DNA of 64,000 nt from Casuarina equisetifolia (taxonomy: Eukaryota > Streptophyta > Magnoliopsida > Fagales > Casuarinaceae). Shown here in pieces: positions 1 to 10,469 of this stretch. The DNA is taken from NCBI GenBank assembly GCA_028551475.1, contig CM052358.1, forward strand, positions 28,484,853 to 28,548,852. Direction: 5' to 3'. The position numbers were made by a program, and so were the translations under genes. The notes under the pieces were generated by a model, which ran no database searches, was not told the DNA's origin, and saw only the letters and a program-made list of their open reading frames with translations. Within the stretch, counting starts at the first letter, position 1. Each line of letters starts with the position of its first letter.

Positions 1-334
1 TGACCTGAAGCAGTCTCAATGTGTCCAGAACCAATAAATTTGCGCTGAAAATGTTACGGGAAGGACCATGTTCATAGCCCCCAAATATCAGACGCGCTCC
101 AACCAATATTTTGACCGCCTTTGGATCACTAACATTTAGACGTAACCCATATTTAATTAAACTTAAATCTATATTTGCGCTTTTTTCACTTTCAAGGTTA
201 CATTGCTAGTTTCGTATTTTGTCTTCTGCAAGATATCGGCTACAAATGGGTTTCAAGAATCAATCCTTGAGATCCTTACCATGTAGCATCTATTGGGACA
301 GCACGCATAATGGGAACCCTTACTCCACCGGTTG

Positions 335-480
335 AAGTAACCTTGATGGTTTGCATTTCAATGGAAGCAATATGGTTGGAATGCAAGAAGAGCATTGCGT
401 GACTCCAACAGCAACGATAAAGATATCAAACGGCAAGGACGTTGTCTAGATAGTTGAGAAAAACATGGCCATGGATTCCA
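335..480. repeat. Far-upstream segment of a cysteine-rich gene module (orphan copy)
   Basis: This stretch aligns by eye with the segments at about 11230-11340, 11530-11650, 18490-18610 and 63630-63740. All share the order: short-gene-like text with 'gtttgcat', an 'aatgcaag' motif, 'gcgtgac/gcatgac', 'caacaacga' and a 'ggcaa/gaccaaag' end. In the complete modules this segment lies roughly 0.9-1.2 kb upstream of the minus-strand cysteine-rich gene. The matching gene would lie left of the window or has been lost. I see no coding capacity here. The first 60 bases of the window loosely resemble the sequence just upstream of the TNL gene (32900-32960), but that match is weak. Confidence 0.5.
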
Positions 481-504
481 TGTCTAGTAATTGTGTCGTA
501 ACTA

Positions 505-707
505 ATTGAAAATATAAGAGGATTTTTCAAAGAATTGCTCTTAAAATAAGTATAAATGAAAATTCAAAAAATATCATTTTGAGTAAGATTTTGAGATTTT
601 CAACCTCTATATTTTTGTAATTTTTATAATGTTGAGATATGTTTCTATGTTTTTTTATATTATTTTTTCTTAATGCAAACTTACATTTCTACCAAAAAAA
701 AAAAAAA
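505..707 (+). mobile_element. 5'-truncated LINE, 3' tail only
   Basis: The last part of an L1-type LINE. The text around 569-600 ('tcattttgagtaagatttt') matches the 3' ends of the LINE fragments at about 9080 and 13585. It is followed by the AT-rich 3' UTR and a poly-A tract at 694-707. An 11-base direct repeat (gaaaattcaaa, 558-568 and 708-718) could be a target-site duplication. However, resemblance to the other LINE tails seems to continue left of 558, so the 5' edge is uncertain. Confidence 0.65.
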
Positions 708-739
708 GAAAATTCAAACAATGGCTTAATTGAACATTT

Positions 740-1170
740 AACAATTGAGATAATCATAGCTTAATGCCAATGTTCAAGTCAGTTAGAAAAGTTGCTGGAA
801 ATTACACATAGCAATTCATTGAGCCCAGTAACAATAAACAACAATCATAGTCCATTGAATCTAGTTTTAGACATCGAGAAGCTTACTGAGAGACGTTGAT
901 TAGGTCCAACAGCTAGTTGGTCTCCATCTCACTTGACAGCCAAAGATCGTGTTTCATCAACCAAGAAGCTAGTGTTTTAGTCTCCTTTTTAGTTGTCTCT
1001 ATTGCTTTTATTCTATAAAAATAATCAACTAGTGGGATTTATGGGTATAAAAGCTAAATCTTAGTAAATTACATCTTAATGGAAAATTAGCTGTGCTTAC
1101 CTAAGAATGATTGGCTCCGAACAAACCATTGTTAATCAATTCTTACAATGGTGACAAATGGATTTTTAAT
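740..1170. repeat. Distal flank block duplicated at 18950-19260
   Basis: Reads as a diverged copy of the sequence at about 18950-19260: 'aatgccaatgttcaagtcag', then 'cattgagcccagtaacaata', then 'ttggtctccatctcacttgacagccaaagatcgtg', ending in 'ttttagttgtctctattgc'. In both places it lies beyond the upstream end of a cysteine-rich module, so the duplicated unit is larger than the gene and its near flanks. No coding signal. Confidence 0.5.
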
Positions 1171-1439
1171 TCACTATTTGTTTATAGAAATCAGCGATCA
1201 GTTATTTAAATTTCAAATTCATTTAATTTAATTTCAAAATGAACAGGATAGGAAGCTACCCACCCACCTATTATGTGTGGGCAGTTGACGACGAAGTGAC
1301 TGATATTCCGACGATCCGGGTTAAAGAGAAAATACGTTTCTGCTCGACAGGCCACAGCTTCTTTGCAATATGTGAAAGCGTTCTGGTGGTTCTAGAGATG
1401 ATAACTAAAATAGTATGGTGCTGAATGCGAGAACAGTTC

Positions 1440-1700
1440 TCTATCACTAAAATACGGGAAAGGAAGAGAATACAGATGTGGAAGGACGCTATTATTAATT
1501 AAGGCCGATGATGGGAGAGCATTACTATCTGCGGGAGATTAGACGCGGCATGTAAGCTTTGCACTTGTTGAAAGCTGGCAAAGGCAACAACAATCCATGG
1601 AAAGAGATGTCGGCAATGAAAGCTCGGAAAGGAACTTAAGGGGAAGCCGACCGTTAGGGTGACGAACCGAGGAAGTGAAGATTTCAAAAAGGGGAACACT
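1440..1700. other. Remnant of TNL 3'-flank-type sequence
   Basis: Similar by eye to 47190-47430: 'aaggatgatgatgggaagtcattactatctg' at 47215 against 'aaggccgatgatgggagagcattactatctg' here, followed in both by a 'catgtaagct' and a 'catggaaag...gtcggcaatgaaag' stretch. The 47-kb copy follows other decayed TNL 3'-flank text, so this is probably another relic of a lost TNL copy. The short open frame at 1239-1424 has no recognisable domain and I do not call it a gene. Confidence 0.4.
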
Positions 1701-2210
1701 CAAGTCTCAATATTTGAGTGCATATTAATTTTATATTAAGTTTTATAACCAATCAATTATAAGCAAGATGTCGGCGGTAATAGCCCTCAGTGCTGAGGGC
1801 AAGCACTTCTCTGGAAGAAATGAAAAACGGAAAATGGGACTGTGCTAAACACAGCGACAGGGAAAGAGCAACGGACAAGTGGTTCAAACGGGATTGTATT
1901 CCTTAGTCAAAGTGTACACAATAATGAAAAGACCGTGAAAAGAAAGGAAAACGTTTACTCTACTTATACAGGTTTGAGTCCTACGGAACCAACTAGAAAT
2001 GACTTAGACTACACTGTTCAGAGTACAGGGTTCTCTACAAAAGATTACGCGTGACATTTTATAAAGTGCATAACGCAAGGTGGGTGTCATTGCATGCGTT
2101 GTCTCGAGTTGAAGTATCATAGATTTTAAGTTCACGCTGCGTTGGAAATGCGTACACGTGGTGCTTTTGAGTTGTTTCGTATAATTGGTAATATATTTCA
2201 AATCTTGGTT
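1700..2210. other. Unassigned AT-rich sequence
   Basis: I see no recognisable gene, repeat boundary or structured RNA here. The short open frames on both strands have no family-like motifs. Confidence 0.5.
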
Positions 2211-2214
2211 AAGT

Positions 2215-3044
2215 TGAAAGGGATTTCATTAATTATAAACTGGTTTTTCAGTAGGATAATAAAATTAAAATATTAACCAAGCAAAACTTGAAAGAATATG
2301 TTTTTTGTTTAGTTCATAATTCTTTATGATTCAAAAACCTAATAATTTTGTGGGTGAAAATGAGTAAATTTTCGAAATTTTATTGTCTCTTTTAAGTTTC
2401 TTAAATAAGTCACATTTATAGTCCCAAATAAATGTCAATTTCAATATTCTTATATAATTAAAAGACTTAGATCCCAAGAAAAGTGAATCACTAAGAAAAG
2501 CCCAAAAACAAAAGAGACAATTCCAATGAAACAAGACACTCAAACTCCATGAGCAACTCTTAATAACAACATTTATTGTCACCCTTCTTACAGCCAAATA
2601 CAAGTATCAAATTTCCAAAAGAAAAATATGAAACAAATTTAAAAAGTAATCCCACATGTTTATTTCAAAACTCAAGGCACAATAAACAAAAAGGGCATTT
2701 CAACTTCATGCTTGTGATCCCATTTTACTTACCTTGAAATAACCAAAAAAAATGAGACAAATGAGACAAATGGGACAAGCTTGATCTACACAAATTACAC
2801 AACAGGGGAAGTAGAGAATAAAGTATCCTGTGGTGGAGAATAAAAGCTACTAATGAATCGATTATTGCAATCTTAAAGTGTAAAAAAATGTTCAAAAGTG
2901 CTCTTTAACTTGCAAAAATGGCTTCACGTGAATATATGTAAAATGTTTTCCTAAGTGAGTGCATTTATGCCTAGAGGAGATAGCTAATAAGAGATTGAGA
3001 ATCTTCTGACAACATTGGAGCTTATTGATGCTAGATCTAGACAT
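2215..3044 (-). repeat. Downstream (3') flank module of cysteine-rich copy 1
   Basis: This block precedes (on the plus strand) the first cysteine-rich gene copy and recurs before the others at about 9290-9987, 12545-12744 plus 13752-14254, and 61960-62437. Shared landmarks are 'tttaagt.tcttaaata', 'tcccaaataaatg', 'tatagccaaatac', 'cttgatctacacaaattacacaac' and 'aagagattgagaa...caacattggag'. On the minus strand it contains a splice-donor-like TTCAAG/GTAAGT at 2727-2738. It is noncoding as far as I can see and may include the 3' UTR. Confidence 0.65.
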
Positions 3045-3453
3045 TTAATGCTTCTTGTTATGCCTTTCATAACACCCTAAGAAACATCTTGCAATATTTA
3101 AACCTTTAATTTTCTTTTTTCCTTCACAATGCATTATGCATTTTCTCACAATTGATAAATGATTAGCCAAATTATAATTCTTGTATTTCAGATTATGAAA
3201 GAGGCACATGAAGAGATAATATATAACAGTCCTCTCTTTCTAGTAAAAGTAATTTGTGTTTCCAACCTTCCATTGCACTTCCATAGCAAAGATGATTGTG
3301 ATTCTTAATTTGTTAAGTGGTGTCAAAGCAAGAATGAAATAACATGGAAGGGGAAAAGAAAGGGGTAGGGTTGTTAACATGCACTTTGATATTTATGAGG
3401 ATAAGCAACTCCATTATCACTACTATAAGTTTGCTAATGGATTTTGAAGGCAT
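3045..3453 (-). pseudogene. Cysteine-rich secreted peptide gene, copy 1 (broken)
   Basis: Minus-strand relic of the family whose intact member is at 9988-10398. The start (ATG at 3453-3451) opens a good signal peptide (MPSKSISKLIVVIMELLIL...) followed by the family's NPTPFFSPSMLF-like stretch and FDT. An in-frame TAA then follows, where intact copies have VQ or IQ. The NHNHLC motif around the first cysteine is still readable, then a frameshift occurs. The C-terminal part, read in another frame, is complete: LFHNLKYKN, RKCIMHC, ARCFLGCYERHNKKH and TAA at 3047-3045. The conserved cysteines of the tail (CxxxC twice) are kept, so decay looks recent. It was once a secreted cysteine-rich protein. 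It cannot be made now from a single frame. Confidence 0.85.
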
Positions 3454-3504
3454 TAGATTTAAGCTTTTCCTTTGAAAATTCTTCTACCTTATCATCTAAC
3501 AACA

Positions 3505-3516
3505 GGGTCAACTATA
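3505..3516 (-). promoter_or_regulatory. TATA-like box of copy 1
   Basis: CTATATAG on the minus strand about 55 bases upstream of the ATG. The same element at the same distance is seen in the intact copy (10455-10462) and in copy 5 (around 62902). The copies at 17.7 and 22.5 kb have changed it. Confidence 0.5.
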
Positions 3517-3550
3517 TAGAGTGGTTCTCTAAGTTTTTTGCAATTATATA

Positions 3551-5300
3551 ATTTGAAATCATTTGAAATGAAATAAAATTTAAAAGTATTCATTTAAGAT
3601 CTTTGGCTTTTTGAAGTTTGACAGTATATTACTAAAGCTTTTTTAACCTTTAGCTAATGTTTTAGCTAACAAGATGACATTACAAGAGTCTTCTAAGCAA
3701 TTAATACATGACTCCTATAGAAAGTTTCACATATGAAGAAAAATTATTTTAAAAGAACATATGATGAATTGTAATATAATTTTAACATTTTACATCTATC
3801 AAATTTTATATCACTAGATGTTATAAACATGTAGGAGTGAATCACTAATGGAAGTGACATCTCAAAACATGACATTTTATAAAAAAAAGGGACAAATTAA
3901 AGAATAAGCAATTACATTGTACCACTTGCGAAGAGGTGCAATAAATCAACAAAAATGTAAGTCACATGAGAAGTAGAAATAATTAAATAATGTCAAAAGA
4001 CTAGGAGGTTAGAACAAGAGTCCTTACTAACTCATCAAATAGTTATAGAAGTAATTGAAAAGTTAACTAGTGAAAAGAAATTTAATCATTTTCATGCATT
4101 TATATATGTCTTGTTAACCTTTGTTTGTTTAAACTTCTAATAATTAAATTGTACAGTGCATGACTCCTTGGGTAGCAAAAGATGTTTTTTAATGTTTTAA
4201 CCTTTTTCTTTTCTTATAAAAACAATAATCGTTGCCATTTTACTTTTGTTATAAAAGAAATAAAATTTAAAAATATTCGTTTAAGATCTTTGGCTTTTTG
4301 AAGTGTGACAATGCATTACTAAAGTTGTTTTAACCTTTAGCTAATGTTTTAGCTAAAACGATCACATTACAAGTCTTTTCTAAGCAATTAATACATGACT
4401 CCTATAAAAAGTTTAGCATATTAGGAAAAATTACTTTAGAACATATGATGAATTGTAATATAATTTTAGCATTTTACATCTATCAAATTTTATATCACTA
4501 GATGTTATAAACATATAGGAGTGAATTACTATGAAGTTACATCTTAAAACATGACATTTTATAGAAAAGGGGACAAGTTAAAGAATAAGCAATTACATTG
4601 TACCATTTATGAAGAGGTGCAATAAATCAACAAAAATGTAAGTCACATGAGAAGTAGAAATAATTAAATAATATCAAAAGACTAGGAGGTTAGAACAAAA
4701 GTCCTTACTAACTCATCAAGTAGCTATAGAAGTAATTGAAAAGAAATTTAATCATTTTCATGCATTTATATATGTCTTGTTAACCTTTGTTTGTTTAAAC
4801 TCCTACTAATTAAATTGTATAGTGCATGATTCCTTGGGTAGCAAAAGATGTTTTTTAATGTTTTAACCTTTTTCTTTACTTATAAAATAATTGTTGCCAT
4901 TTTACTTTTGTTATAAATGAAATAAAATTTAAAAATATTCGTTTAAGATCTTTGGCTTTTTGAAGTGTGACAATGCATTACTAAAGTTGTTTTAACCTTT
5001 AGCTAATATTTTAACTAAAAATATGACCTTATAAAAGTTTTCTAAACAATTAATAGTTAACTCCTATGAAAAGTTTAGCACATGAGAAAAAATTAATTTA
5101 TAAGAATATGTAATGAACTATAATCTAATTTTAGTCTTTTATGGCTAATCAAATTTTATATCAACCAATGTTATAAGTATATAGGAGAAAATTATGAATA
5201 GAAGAGACATCTTAAAACATGGAATCTCATAGAAAGAGAAATGCATTAAATAATAGACAATTATATTGCACCACTTATGAGGGAGTACAATAAAACAACA
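3551..5300 (-). repeat. Tandemly triplicated upstream module of copy 1
   Basis: Three head-to-tail copies of the upstream flank. The landmark 'gatctttggcttttt' begins at 3598, 4285 and 4947, giving periods of 687 and 662 bases. The first two copies are very similar over their whole length, including 'ctatcaaattttatatcactagatg' and 'gactaggaggttagaacaa'. The third is more diverged and truncated near 5300. A single equivalent exists upstream of the intact gene (10500-11150) and of copies 3, 4 and 5. It is noncoding. It carries paired TTAGCTAA palindromes (3650-3657 and 3662-3669; 4338-4345 and 4349-4356). Confidence 0.85.
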
Positions 5301-5699
5301 AAAATGAAATTAATCACAAGATAAGGACACCTTTCAACTTACAAAATATACCCCCTGTACGTGAGATATATACTAAGTTGAAAGAAACATCTGCTGTTGC
5401 ACGAATGGTTTGCACTGACTCATAATATTTGTAACGGTGAGAAAGCCACCCCTATAATTAGCTTGAAAAAGCTAAAACCAACCATTGAACTTTGAAGTCA
5501 ATTAACCAACCTCTTGTCACGTTCTAGAATTTTGTAGTCACCTTGGACTATAGAAGTTATGTAAGTTAACTAGTTTAGGGTCATGGCCAGGTATGGCCGA
5601 ACCTACAACCTGTCTTGTAAGTCAGCTTTCCACGTTTCCTCTAAGCCCACATATGGTGTTATTTGCATGAATGTAGGATGCCATAAAATGAAAGGCTAG

Positions 5700-6290
5700 A
5701 CAAATGTTGGGGAGGTTCGTTCCCAAAATTAAATATAGGAAGAATGGACTTTCCTCCCAATTTAGACGATCGGGCATTGCAAACACCTTAAACTTGTTCT
5801 ATTACATGGGCCCGTAATAACTTGGTATTAGAGCTGGAGATGGCGGAGTGAGGCAAGATTAGATGGTAGTGGAGAGGGATCGCGGAGTTCACAGAAATGA
5901 TGAAGTCAATGCAATAGATGTATGTTGCCATTCATGCCAAATCAACAATGTTAAGGCTGTTATGGATCCAGCTTCTAGTTCTGCAAAAACCAGCTAGCGT
6001 GACGCTTACGCGGCAGGGGACTAGTCAACCCCATCAAAGAGAAGACGTGTTTTGTAAGCAATATCATTTGAGTTCTCGGCAAACGTCTGCAAAAGGGACC
6101 GGAGGAACATGTGGGTTGTTTTAATTCAGTTCTTGTAAGAGTGTTTTAATAGTAAGGGAAGTCGTGCTGAAGGCTCAACAGCAGGAAGTCTGCCAGATAA
6201 CCCTTACCTAGTGGCTTGTAATAGGGGTAACTGAGACCTCTAGCGTGGGCGACCTTATGTAGCTTAAAAGGGGGAAGAAGAATGTTGTAA
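5700..6290 (+). mobile_element. Possible non-autonomous LTR retroelement remnant
   Basis: At 5820-5833 'ttggtattagagct' resembles the primer-binding site complementary to initiator tRNA-Met (one mismatch from tggtatcagagc) used by many plant LTR elements. About 430 bases later a purine-rich tract 'aaaagggggaagaaga' (around 6266-6281) is followed by TGTTGTAAGACTC, as a polypurine tract and 3' LTR start would be. The sequence between is richer in GC than its surroundings, with no recognisable gag or pol. I could not match the left and right LTRs to each other, so this is tentative. Confidence 0.35.
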
Positions 6291-6529
6291 GACTCACGCT
6301 TTTGTGTAATGAAATCTTGGGAGGGTTGCTGCCTTGAAACAGCTACGTGTTTTTGTCACAAAGGTATGAGTGAAGAAGGCATGAGAGGTTCGGAAATTTT
6401 TGTATTGCTTTCTTAGGGTATGACATACAAAAGTTGTCTTCTTATAATACAAAAAAAATAACCAACATATAAAATATATAAACAAATATGGCAAATATTC
6501 TTCTACCATTTGTACAGTTAATTCCTTAA

Positions 6530-7430
6530 ATAGATTACGCCATATGAAAAGAATAATAAGCTAATATTAGGAAAATAGTATGGCGTATCGAAAATAGTTT
6601 TCCGTAGTTTCTGATGTGGCTCTAAGAAATGTTACGCTGACCTCTTCCTAGGGACTGGTATTAGGATGTTGATAAAATTTTAGATATTCCTAAAATATAG
6701 AGGGAAATGAAAGACCAACAACTGAAGCTACAGAAAGTTCCTTATGTTGACTGGTTTGTCTTTATGCGTAAAGATGGTGACTCTTGCATACAAAGTGAGC
6801 CAACATGACCGAGTCCTGTCAGAAATTAATTCTCATTTGAGACAAAATGAAGTGCATTTCTAATTCAATGGTACAAATCGAGCTTCTTTCTTGGATTTAC
6901 ATGAGGACGCCAGCCACATTCAGAAGGAAGCGTTTCCCATATACATGAAGAATGTGTACAAACACCGGCCAAATTGGAATTAAGGAAAGGTATTAGGTGA
7001 ACTACTTCCTCGGAAAGATTTCTATTGTTGCTGCTTCAGACACATTTATTTACCTTGATAGCACCTTTACCAACGGGAAATAGATTCTTGGATCAACTAT
7101 TGAGTTTTTCCTCTTTGGTAGATTATATCATTCTTCATATTTAGTTAAATTTAATAATACTACAAGTAGCAAGAATTTTCCATTTAGATTCTTTAATTTC
7201 TAAATTGATTGTTTAGAATTTATGAATACAATTAATTTGGTATGACAACAAGAAATAGTAGGCTAAAAAATGTTCCATGTAGTGTAGAAACTAAAAGCTT
7301 TAAAGTCTTTTATGTTTTTTCTCCTTTAAGAAGTTGTTGAAAGTTATGAACTTTATATTGACATCTTTAGTCTTTCAAGTTTCCTAATCCTAGTTTCAAT
7401 GAGGACAATAGACCAATAATGTATTACAAT
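6530..7430. other. Unassigned sequence left of the LINE
   Basis: No gene recognised. Some of it may be the 5' part of the LINE that begins to be readable at about 7430, but I cannot identify an endonuclease domain. Confidence 0.4.
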
Positions 7431-9153
7431 GTTCACTATAAATTATTTCTCAGATGTTAGTTGAAAAGCTAAGTGTTATTCTTCCTATAGTAGCTAGCTA
7501 CCACCAAACTGCTTTTATAAAGGGATGTTAGATTTCTATAAAAAAAAAAAATACATTTTACTAGGAATTTCTTTATGATTATCATAAGCGAGATAAAAGT
7601 AAGCAAGTGACCATAAAAATCAATCTCATGAAAATATATGATGTGGTTAAGTGGAAAATGGTGTTAGGAATCTTGAAAGCTATCAATATTCACCAATAAT
7701 TCATTGATCTTATAACTAAGTATATTACTTCAACAAAATTCTCAATAAATTTTAATAGAGAGCATGCATGTTACTTTAAAGGTATTAATATATTGAGACA
7801 AAGGGATCCATTGTCCTTATATTTACTTGTCCTTATCATAAAGATACTTAATAGAATTATTATTGCAAAAGCCTCCATATTGGCATTTAAGTTTCATTGG
7901 TGATGTAAACTTGAAAAAAATTACTAATTTGTATTTTGCTAATGATTTGATTGTTTTCTTTTAAGGTGGTACAGTTTTAGTACTCTACCTTGTAGAAGTT
8001 TTGAATGAATTTCTAAATTCACGTGTCTACATTATAATTTAAGCAAATGTCAAACATTCTTCTTAGGATTATCAAAACAAAAAAACAAAAAAAAAAACTT
8101 TTATTTTAGATCACTCATCCAATACACTTCGTATTAGATATCTTGGAACCCCTATTATCATAAAAAGAGTAACTCATGTTGATTATAAAGGTTTGATAGA
8201 TAAAATATTTGAAAAAAAAAAAGAAGGTTAAGAAATAAATTATCTTGGCTATCCTGAAAGGCTATAGTTGGTAAAATTATTCCTGATTTTTACCTATATA
8301 TTTTGGATACAATTATTTATATTACTAGAACACATAATTTATATGATTAAGAAAAAAGATAAGAAACTTTTTATCGGCAAGTACCACAAATACACAATAT
8401 TCTCACAAAATAGTTTAGCAAACAGTTTTTTATTAAAGAAAGAGGGAAGATTAGGTCTACTAAATTTTAAAACTTTAAAATAAAGTCATTTTACAATGTA
8501 TACTTTAAAATCTTATTAATTTTCCAAACTATTCTTTACCAAATAAGTGGATTCATAATATAAAATGCAAAAGAACTCCTATAATACAACTTAACATAAA
8601 TGGTTTTATGTCATGAAGATGAAAATATCTCCTTAATCTAAGGCTTACTCTTATCTTAACCTTTATAAATTTGCTTATTGCTGCAAAGAACTTTATAAGA
8701 ATCTTTGACTAGTTAATGATTAATTTGTCAAGACAAACTTTCTATAGCTAAAGAAATTATATGACGGTTTCTTTCAATTAACTTATATTTTGATCTTTAT
8801 CAATTGCAAATATAAAATAGGATGGAATGGAATTTGACATCACATTAAAGGATGAAATAAATAACTATAATAAATTATTAGAGAAATTAAATGTAGGGAT
8901 TTGACTAAAAATAAAGGTTAATTTTTTTTTTACTTTGCATTTATTGTATATGAGCTAAAGCCAATAAAAAATCATTTTAGAACAAAAACAATTGATATTC
9001 GAATGTTGTTGAGAAGAGTAAGGAAAATTATATAAAAAAGAATTTTCTTTAAGTTAAAATATAAAATCCTAAAGAAAATGTCATTTTGAGTGAGATTTGG
9101 AGATTTATAATGTCTATCTTTTCACAACTTATATTTCCACAAAAAAAAAAAAA
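7430..9153 (+). mobile_element. Degenerate L1-type LINE (reverse transcriptase to poly-A)
   Basis: Plus-strand remnants of a LINE ORF2, readable across several frames. Near 7450-7510 is a piece like LSVILPIVVASYQTAFIKG. Then comes the RT palm text with RQRDPLSLYL (about 7797-7830). FANDLIVF at about 7937-7960 is the position of the catalytic [YF]xDD box, with the first Asp changed to Asn. The RT zinc-binding region (about 8340-8480) is close to the same part of the LINE at 12745. Many frameshifts and stops are present. The element ends in 'tcattttgagtgagatttgg' and a poly-A tract at 9139-9153. It lies between module 1 and module 2 of the cysteine-rich genes and has no coding potential now. 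Confidence 0.8.
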
Positions 9154-9289
9154 ATCTACAGTAATATGTAATCATATTAAACTAAAAACTAAAATGACAA
9201 AGATTTGAAAGTTTGAGAATTACTCAATAAAGCATTCATAATAGAACAATTAATTATTTCAACTAAATAAAAACATGTAATATTTTATT

Positions 9290-9987
9290 GTAGGTTTTTG
9301 GATGAAAATGAATAGATTTTTGGAATTTATTGTTTCCTTTAAGTCTCTTAAATAAAGTCACATATATATATTCCCAAATAAATATTTACTTTCGATATTA
9401 TAATTTTCTTATACATCCCAACAAGAGTTAGGGTAAAAGAAAAAAGCATAAAAGCAAAATAGGTAGCTCCGATGACCAAGAAATCTAATTCTCTAAGCAG
9501 CTCTCAACACCACAATTTAATGTCATCCATTCTTATAGCCAAATACAGATATCAAATGAAATAAAAAGTTACTCCCTTGTGTTTATTTCCTAACTCAAGC
9601 CATACATAACCAAAAAAAAAAATCTTCAACATGCAGTTATTACCTATAAAATCTAACTTTGTTCCTTGTGAAGCCATGTCACTTAACCTGAAATCACAAA
9701 AACAAATTCAATAGGTGAGACAAGCTTGACCTACAAAAGTTACACAACAAGGAAAGTATGGAATAGGTATCTCATGGTTCATAGTAGAAATTGGTAGAAC
9801 CCATTATTGTGATCCTAGAACTAGAGAGAAATGTTAAAAGGTGCTTTATAATTGACAAAAAAAGATTTCCATTAATGTGCATGAGATTTTTTCACAAGTG
9901 TGTGTATTTGTGTTCAAAAGAGATATCTAAGAAAAGATTAAGAACCTTTTGCCAACATTGGAGCTAATGGATGTTACCTGTAGACAT
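9290..9987 (-). repeat. Downstream (3') flank module of cysteine-rich copy 2
   Basis: The same landmarks as the block at 2330-3044, in the same order: 'tttttggatgaaaatgaatag', 'cttaaataaagtcacat', 'tcccaaataaat', 'tatagccaaatacagatatcaaatg', 'gagacaagcttgacctac' and 'aacattggagctaatgg'. It lies immediately downstream of the intact gene's stop codon and probably holds its 3' UTR. No open frame of note. Confidence 0.65.
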
Positions 9988-10398
9988 TTAATGTTTCTCC
10001 ATGTGCCTTTCAAAACACTCAATCAAACATCCTGCAACAGTATCTATACCTTTGGGTTTCTTTTCCTTAAGACAATGCATCATGCATTTTGGCACAACTG
10101 ACAAAAGATCACTAGAAATATGACTTTTGTATTTCAAATTGTGAAAGAGGCACTCAAAGAGATGAGAAATAATGCACTCCTCCATTTCCAACTCTTCCAA
10201 AGTCAATGTGCCTTTACAAGCTTTCTTTGCAATTTCATGGCAATGATGGTTGTAATTCCCATGAGATTGAACAGTATCAAACCTAGAAGGAAACAACATA
10301 GCAGGGGTTGGGCCATTGGCTTGCACTTTCATAATTATGATGACAAGCAACTCCATCATCATCACTATAAGTTTGTAGAGTGACTTTGGATCTATCAT
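9988..10398 (-). CDS. Small secreted cysteine-rich protein, intact copy
   Basis: An intact 136-residue frame on the minus strand with an ATG start. Residues 1-27 (KLIVMMMELLVIIIMKVQA) look like a signal peptide, with cleavage plausible after VQA. The mature protein is about 109 residues, rich in His, Lys and Glu, with no predicted membrane segment. Eight cysteines lie in the pattern Cx7C (HCHEIAKKAC), Cx7C (ECIISHLFEC), Cx3C (KCMMHC) and Cx3C (GCLIEC), ending in ERHMEKH. Paired Cx3C and Cx7C spacing suits disulphide-linked helices, as in helical-hairpin or thionin-like peptides. I do not recognise a named family and the spacing is not a defensin or lipid-transfer pattern. Four other copies in this window are broken, so this is the only one that can be translated whole. 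Copy 5 conserves seven of the eight cysteines, which supports it as a real gene. A TATA-like box lies 57 bases upstream. The role could be defence or reproductive signalling. This is inference. Confidence 0.8.
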   Translation of the reverse strand: MIDPKSLYKLIVMMMELLVIIIMKVQANGPTPAMLFPSRFDTVQSHGNYNHHCHEIAKKACKGTLTLEELEMEECIISHLFECLFHNLKYKSHISSDLLSVVPKCMMHCLKEKKPKGIDTVAGCLIECFERHMEKH

Positions 10399-10454
10399 AT
10401 TTAAGCTTTTTCTTTAGGAATTCTCCTTTCTTGTTAGCTAAAGATAAAAGTTAG

Positions 10455-10462
10455 CTATATAG
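10455..10462 (-). promoter_or_regulatory. TATA-like box of the intact cysteine-rich gene
   Basis: CTATATAG, 57 bases upstream of the ATG at 10398. It is retained in copy 1 and copy 5 at the same distance. Transcription would start about 25-30 bases nearer the gene, giving a short 5' UTR of roughly 30 bases. This is inferred from position and conservation only. Confidence 0.55.
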
Positions 10463-10469
10463 AGTGGTT

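Noticed and set aside
558..718. The 11-base gaaaattcaaa pair as definite target-site duplication of the first LINE tail
   Set aside because: Similarity to the other LINE 3' ends seems to extend left of 558, so the repeat may be chance in A-rich sequence.
10120..10383. Plus-strand frame opposite the intact cysteine-rich gene
   Set aside because: It is a shadow of the minus-strand gene. The signal peptide, cysteine spacing and copies elsewhere support the minus strand only.
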